Origin: Microbacterium sp. Leaf151
GTDB lineage: Bacteria; Actinomycetota; Actinomycetes; Actinomycetales; Microbacteriaceae
Length of the DNA: 64,000 nt
Direction: 5' to 3'
Assembly: GCF_001424225.1 (NCBI RefSeq)
Contig: NZ_LMOR01000003.1
Coordinates: 189,006 to 253,005, forward strand
The notes below the pieces were generated by a model. That model worked only from the letters and a program-made list of their open reading frames with translations. It did not search any database and had not been told where the DNA came from. Made by a program: the position numbers and the translations under genes. Shown piece by piece: positions 59,863 through 64,000 of the stretch; position 1 is the stretch's first letter; each line of letters opens with the position of its first letter.

Positions 59863-61026
59863 ATGCCCCACCGCACCCTCGCCCCCGTCTTCGCGGGCCT
59901 GCGCGCGGGTCTGCACGTGCTGTTCGGCGGACTGCTCGCGCTGGTCGTGGTGCGGGTGCTGCTGACGGGTGCGCCGGTCATCGCCCTGCCGCTCGCCGGA
60001 GTGCTCGGCGTGCTCTACCTCTCCGGCATCGCGCTCTCTCGCACGCGCCGCTCCGCCGCCGCGATCGCATGGCTCGCGGCGCTGACCGTCGTGTGGGCGG
60101 CGCTGGTGTGGCTCGTTCCCGAGGCGGCCTACCTCGTCTTCCCGCTCTTCTTCCTCTACCTGCACCTGCTCCCCGGGGTGGGCGGTCCGCTCGCGGTCGT
60201 GGCCACCACCGCGCTGACCATCGGGGCTTTCGCCGTGCACGGCGGCCTGACGGTCGGCGGCGTCGTGGGGCCGGTGGTCGGTGCGGGGGTCGCCCTGCTG
60301 ATCGGCCTCGGTTACGCCGCCCTCGAGCGCCGTGCGGCCGAGCGCGAGGCGCTCATGATCGAACTGATCGCCACGCGCGACCGGCTCGCCGCGGCGGAAC
60401 GCGAGCAGGGGGTGCTCGCCGAACGCGCGCGCCTGGCCCGCGAGATCCACGACACCGTGGCGCAGGGCCTGTCGAGCATCCAGATGCTGCTGCACGCGGC
60501 GGAGCGGGCGGATGCCACGGGCCCCGGCATAGGGCACGTGCGCCTCGCACGGCGGACGGCTGCCGACGGGCTCGCCGAGACCCGGCGCTTCATCCGCGAG
60601 CTCGCGCCCCCGAGCCTCGACAGCGGACTGGGGGCGGCTCTCGACCGCCTCGCCGAGGGCTGGGGTGCGCGCGAGGGCGTGGCGGTCACCGTCGAGGTGT
60701 CGCGGGAGCCGGCGTTGCCCATGGATGCGCAGACGGCCCTGCTGCGCGTCGCGCAGGGTGCTCTCGCGAACGTCGCGCAGCACGCTCGCGCCGGCCGCGT
60801 CGGCATCCGACTCGAGCGGACCGACGACGCGGTGCGTCTCGAGATCGCCGACGACGGCGCGGGGTTCGATCCGCGCGTGGCCGAGCGGGCGGCATCCGCG
60901 ACCGATTCCTTCGGCCTGCGCGCCATGCGGGAACGCGTCGACCAGCTCGACGGTCGCCTCGACGTCGTCAGCGCCCCCGGCGCGGGGACGACGATCATGG
61001 CGACGCTGCCGGCCGGTGCGCCGTGA
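59863..61026 (+). CDS. Two-component sensor histidine kinase (NarL/DesK class)
   Basis: This 387-residue kinase has about six transmembrane helices in the first 160 residues and little extracytoplasmic sequence, suggesting membrane sensing. The HisKA_3 dimerisation domain has [21 protein letters not shown] with the phosphoacceptor His near residue 196. The ATPase domain has [15 protein letters not shown] (N-box) and DDGAGFDP (G1-box). It overlaps the response regulator gene by 4 bp and is divergent from the FtsX-type gene with a 145-bp gap. Confidence 0.96.
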   Translation: MPHRTLAPVFAGLRAGLHVLFGGLLALVVVRVLLTGAPVIALPLAGVLGVLYLSGIALSRTRRSAAAIAWLAALTVVWAALVWLVPEAAYLVFPLFFLYLHLLPGVGGPLAVVATTALTIGAFAVHGGLTVGGVVGPVVGAGVALLIGLGYAALERRAAEREALMIELIATRDRLAAAEREQGVLAERARLAREIHDTVAQGLSSIQMLLHAAERADATGPGIGHVRLARRTAADGLAETRRFIRELAPPSLDSGLGAALDRLAEGWGAREGVAVTVEVSREPALPMDAQTALLRVAQGALANVAQHARAGRVGIRLERTDDAVRLEIADDGAGFDPRVAERAASATDSFGLRAMRERVDQLDGRLDVVSAPGAGTTIMATLPAGAP

Positions 61027-61643
61027 TCCGCGTCGTCATCGCCGACGACCACCCGGTGGTGCGGGCGGGCGTGCGGGCGCTCCTGGATGCCGAGGCCGAC
61101 ATCGACGTGGTCGGCGAGGCCGCTACGCCCGATGAGGCCGTGGCCCTCGCCGACGAGCTCGCACCCGAGCTCGTACTCATGGACCTGCAGTTCGGCGATC
61201 GCGCCGCGGGTGCCGGGGCCACCCGGCGCGTGCGCGCTCTCGACGCGCCGCCCTACGTGCTCGTCCTGACCAATTACGACACCGACGGCGACATCCTCGG
61301 GGCCGTCGAGGCCGGGGCCAGCGGGTACCTCCTCAAAGACGCCCCTCCCCACGAGCTGCTCGCGGGCGTCCGCGCGGCGGCCTCCGGCCAGAGCGCCCTG
61401 GCCCCCTCCATCGCCGGCCGCCTGCTCGCCCGCCTGCGCGAACCGCGGGTGACGTTGTCGGCGCGCGAGATCGAGGTGCTGCGTCTGGTCGCCCGCGGAG
61501 CGTCCAACGCCGATGTGGCCCGTCGTCTGCACATCACCGATGCGACGGTGAAGTCGCACCTCGCGCACGTGTTCTCGAAGCTCGGCGTGTCCTCCCGCAC
61601 GGCGGCGGTGTCGGCGGCGCGGGCGCTCGGCATCCTGCGCTGA
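61023..61643 (+). CDS. LuxR/NarL-family response regulator
   Basis: This 206-residue protein has an N-terminal receiver with acidic pair D8-D9, phosphoacceptor D54 (VLMDLQFGD) and the conserved Lys in [11 protein letters not shown]-terminal LuxR helix-turn-helix follows ([44 protein letters not shown]). The GTG start overlaps the kinase stop (GTGA). With the kinase it probably controls the divergent ABC exporter. Confidence 0.97.
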   Translation: MIRVVIADDHPVVRAGVRALLDAEADIDVVGEAATPDEAVALADELAPELVLMDLQFGDRAAGAGATRRVRALDAPPYVLVLTNYDTDGDILGAVEAGASGYLLKDAPPHELLAGVRAAASGQSALAPSIAGRLLARLREPRVTLSAREIEVLRLVARGASNADVARRLHITDATVKSHLAHVFSKLGVSSRTAAVSAARALGILR

Positions 61644-61694
61644 GGTCGCCCCGTGCGGTGCGTGGGCCCGCACCGCGGAGCGGGGGGAGCACCG

Positions 61695-61700
61695 TACGAT
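61695..61700 (+). promoter_or_regulatory. -10 box of the DUF151 gene (leaderless)
   Basis: TACGAT lies 6 bp before the ATG at 61707 and supports that start over one 54 bp upstream. Confidence 0.5.
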
Positions 61701-61706
61701 GGGCGG

Positions 61707-62207
61707 ATGATCCGGGTGCGTGTGGTCGGAGTGGCCCTCGACCCGGCCCAGCAGCACGTGATCCTGCTGAAGCCGGTCGACACCGACGCGGACGGCGACC
61801 GGGTGCTGCCTGTGTGGATCGGCCCGCAGGAGGCCATGTCGATCCTCGTCGCGATCGAGGGCACGCCGTCGCCGCGTCCGCTCGCGCACGACCTCATGAC
61901 GGCGATGCTGGGCGAGCTGTCGGCATCCGTCGATCGCGTCGAGGTCACCCACCTCGACGAGGGGACCTTCCACGCCCGCGTGGTGCTGGACACCCCGGCG
62001 GGACAGCGCACGTTCGATGCCCGCCCCTCGGATGCCATTGCCCTCGGCGCCCGCGTCGACGCGCCGATCTGGGTGTCCGACGACGTCCTCGCCGAGGCGG
62101 GCGTGCCCGACGAGGCGGTCGAGGTCGACGCATCGGCCGAGGAGAAGAGGGTGGAGGAGTTCCGCCGCTTCCTCGACGACGTCGACCCCGACGACTTCCA
62201 GGGCTAG
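61707..62207 (+). CDS. Bifunctional nuclease-family (DUF151) protein
   Basis: This 166-residue protein carries the DUF151 pattern: VRVVGVALDPAQQHVILLKPVD, LPVWIGPQEAMSILVAIEG, RPLAHDLMTAMLGEL and ARPSDAIALGARVDAPIWV. The fold forms wedge-shaped dimers, and some relatives show DNase/RNase activity, but the cellular role in actinobacteria is unknown. The acidic C-terminus (DDVDPDDFQG) follows an UVR-like charged helix. The start is fixed by the TACGAT -10 6 bp upstream. Confidence 0.94.
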   Translation: MIRVRVVGVALDPAQQHVILLKPVDTDADGDRVLPVWIGPQEAMSILVAIEGTPSPRPLAHDLMTAMLGELSASVDRVEVTHLDEGTFHARVVLDTPAGQRTFDARPSDAIALGARVDAPIWVSDDVLAEAGVPDEAVEVDASAEEKRVEEFRRFLDDVDPDDFQG

Positions 62208-62293
62208 CACCGATGCCCGGCCCCCCGGTCGGCTCCTAGACTCGCGGAGGGGCCGCGCGGCGCGGTCCGTGATCCACGACGAACGGGGTACGG

Positions 62294-63355
62294 ATGCAAC
62301 TCGCCATGGTCGGACTCGGACGAATGGGCGCCAACATCGTCCGCAGGCTCATGAAGGACGGTCACGACTGCGTCGTGTTCGACGTGAATCAGGATGCCGT
62401 GGCCGCACTCGTCGCAGAGGGCGCCACCGGAGCGACGAGCATCGCCGACCTCGCCTCGAAACTGCACAAGCCCCGTGCCGTGTGGCTGATGATCCCCGCC
62501 GGTCTCACCGGGAAGGTGGTCGACCAGGTCGCCGAGGTGCTCGAGCCCGGCGACATCATCATCGACGGCGGCAACTCGAACTACCGCGACGACGTGCGCC
62601 GCGCGGCGAAGCTGAACGACAGCGGCATCCACTACGTCGACGTCGGAACCAGCGGTGGTGTCTTCGGTCTCGAACGCGGCTACTGCCTGATGGTCGGCGG
62701 TCACGAGGAGGCGGTCACGCACCTCGAGCCCGTGCTGCGGACGATCGCCCCCGGACCCGGTGAGGTCGAGCGTACGCCGGGCCGTACCGGCGAGTTCACG
62801 ACCGAGGAGCGTGGCTATCTGCACTGCGGTCCCTCCGGTGCCGGTCACTTCGTGAAGATGGTGCACAACGGCATCGAGTACGGCATCATGGCCGCGCTCG
62901 CCGAGGGCCTCAACGTCCTGAACAACGCCGATGCGGGCCTCCATCAGGGCGAGCACTCGGCCGAGATCGCCCCCCTCGAAGAGCCCGAGTACTACCAGTT
63001 CGACATCGACACCGCCCGCGTGACCGAGCTCTGGCGACGAGGGTCGGTCATCTCCTCGTGGCTGCTCGACCTCACCGCGGCCGCTCTCTCGCAGAACCCC
63101 ACTCTCGACGGGCTCGCCGGTCGCGTATCCGACTCGGGCGAGGGCCGTTGGACGGTCAAGGCCGCGGTCGACACCGGGGTTCCCGTGCCGGTGCTGGCCG
63201 CGTCCCTGTTCGAGCGTTTCGCCTCGCGCGGCGAGGACCACTTCGCCAACCAGGTGCTCTCGGCGATGCGCCTGCAGTTCGGCGGTCACCAGGAGCTTCC
63301 CGCCGGTGACGTGCTCGAGGCGGGCCAGAAGAAGGCCGAGAGCGGGCGCGACTGA
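62294..63355 (+). CDS. gnd: 6-phosphogluconate dehydrogenase, decarboxylating (short GndA type)
   Basis: This 353-residue enzyme oxidises 6-phosphogluconate to ribulose 5-phosphate. It has GLGRMG at residues 7-12, [13 protein letters not shown], the catalytic [20 protein letters not shown] segment and [15 protein letters not shown]. The length marks the short class, usually NAD-preferring, rather than the 470-residue NADP class. TAGACT about 50 bp upstream is a plausible -10. It stands alone, convergent with the next gene. Confidence 0.96.
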   Translation: MQLAMVGLGRMGANIVRRLMKDGHDCVVFDVNQDAVAALVAEGATGATSIADLASKLHKPRAVWLMIPAGLTGKVVDQVAEVLEPGDIIIDGGNSNYRDDVRRAAKLNDSGIHYVDVGTSGGVFGLERGYCLMVGGHEEAVTHLEPVLRTIAPGPGEVERTPGRTGEFTTEERGYLHCGPSGAGHFVKMVHNGIEYGIMAALAEGLNVLNNADAGLHQGEHSAEIAPLEEPEYYQFDIDTARVTELWRRGSVISSWLLDLTAAALSQNPTLDGLAGRVSDSGEGRWTVKAAVDTGVPVPVLAASLFERFASRGEDHFANQVLSAMRLQFGGHQELPAGDVLEAGQKKAESGRD

Positions 63356-63364
63356 GCCGGAGCC

Positions 63365-63892
63365 TCAGCGCTCCAACAGGATCTGACACACGAAGAGGCC
63401 CTCGCCGTCGTTCCACACCTCGGCGGCGGGGGCTTCGCACGTGCCGTTCTCCGAGGTGAGCAGTCGCACGCCCGCCTCGTCGTAGATCGCGTAGGGCCCG
63501 ACCGTGCCGCGCACCGGTGTCGTCGCGCCGCGCGGGAGCTCGCCGACCGACTGGAGCGCGTCCATCAGCGAGGCGCTGGCGTCCTGCGTGTAGTACGTCG
63601 TGCTCTCGTAGTCGCGGCAGTTGGCCGTGCTGCCGGTGCCGACGGGGAAGCCGTCGCCCAGGCAGTACCCGCCGAACGGCATGTCGGGGAGGGCGCCGTG
63701 GGCGGCCCGATACCTCTCGAAGACCTCCTCCCACTGAACGAGTCGCTGCGTCGCCTCGGCATTGGGGTCGACCGGCTGGGCGAGGAGCCAGACGAGGAAT
63801 CCCACGGCGCCCACGATGGCGGCACCGGCGATCGCGAGGGCGGTGACGGCCGCGGGATGCAGATGGGCGCGAGCGGGGGAATCGGGCGACAT
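63365..63892 (-). CDS. Hypothetical membrane-anchored protein with pseudopilin-like start
   Basis: This 175-residue protein has one N-terminal transmembrane helix (VTALAIAGAAIVGAVGFLVWLLA, about 15-37) and an extracytoplasmic domain with four Cys (GGYCLGDGFP, ANCRDY, GTCEAP, FVCQIL) that could form two disulfides. VFERYRAAHGALP followed by a Gly/Cys-rich stretch resembles the body of type II pseudopilins, but the fingerprint before the helix is lacking. Function unknown. GAGAAGG precedes the ATG. The last 108 bp of the window are its upstream region and hold nothing else recognisable. Confidence 0.78.
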   Translation of the reverse strand: MSPDSPARAHLHPAAVTALAIAGAAIVGAVGFLVWLLAQPVDPNAEATQRLVQWEEVFERYRAAHGALPDMPFGGYCLGDGFPVGTGSTANCRDYESTTYYTQDASASLMDALQSVGELPRGATTPVRGTVGPYAIYDEAGVRLLTSENGTCEAPAAEVWNDGEGLFVCQILLER

Positions 63893-64000
63893 GACGGCGG
63901 TCCTTCTCGACGGGGCGGCGGGCGCGGAAGGGTCAGGTTTCCACAGGCACGAAGGTGCGCGGTCGCCGTCCGCCCACCCCGCCCGCGGAGGGGCGGCACC

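Noticed and set aside
1..64000. tRNA, rRNA, CRISPR arrays, insertion sequences, prophage
   Set aside because: I looked for their usual signatures in the intergenic regions and among the proteins and found none.

Overview
The window looks like chromosome of a high-GC actinobacterium, most probably Microbacteriaceae and close to Microbacterium. This rests on three things: GC-rich third positions with many GTG starts, the typical actinobacterial gene families, and the repeated heptamer GGATGCC/GGCATCC seen in this group. No phage, plasmid, rRNA, tRNA, CRISPR array or insertion sequence is visible. It reads as core chromosome with accessory insertions and two decayed genes.

Layout. 1-15.6 kb: the ribosomal genes rplK-rplA and rplJ-rplL, normally neighbours, are about 12.6 kb apart. 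Between them lie a cystine-type amino-acid ABC transporter, nitronate monooxygenase, acylphosphatase, a lysE/lysG exporter-regulator pair, a quinone-oxidoreductase-like protein, a MarR/MFS efflux pair with visible operators, a YqaJ-type nuclease, a lone SIP domain protein and an AbiEi/DUF559-type protein bracketed by palindromic repeats. 15.9-25.7 kb: a 1548-residue cell-wall-anchored nuclease/5'-nucleotidase and a LacI-controlled sugar ABC transporter with visible operators. 26-37 kb: DUF305/DUF3105 membrane proteins, two MFS transporters, a PAP2 phosphatase, a HerA-like ATPase, a type-B carboxylesterase and an NAD(P)-binding protein.

37-50 kb is a molybdenum region. Molybdenum cofactor genes (mogA-moaE facing moaD-moaC-moeA-moeB-moaA) and a molybdate uptake system (modABC with a HTH-TOBE regulator) are separated by an atypical arginase-family protein, an SDR remnant with an internal deletion, an intact SDR and a frameshifted XRE/MmyB-type regulator. 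49.7-56.3 kb: cydA-cydB-cydD-cydC (cytochrome bd oxidase and its assembly exporter) with a PadR regulator on the other side. 56.3-64 kb: a CsoR/CopZ-like copper pair with its operator, a possible leader peptide, an ABC exporter divergent from a two-component system, a DUF151 protein, 6-phosphogluconate dehydrogenase and hypothetical proteins.

Cross-cutting observations. (1) At least six intergenic elements from three sequence families share one layout: a short motif twice in direct orientation, then twice inverted. (2) GGATGCC/GGCATCC recurs across genes against the usual codon choice and forms the arms of several terminators. (3) At least fourteen genes have a TANNNT-like -10 box 6-7 bp before the start codon, which predicts leaderless mRNAs. 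(4) A 16-copy, 8-bp tandem array lies upstream of rplK.
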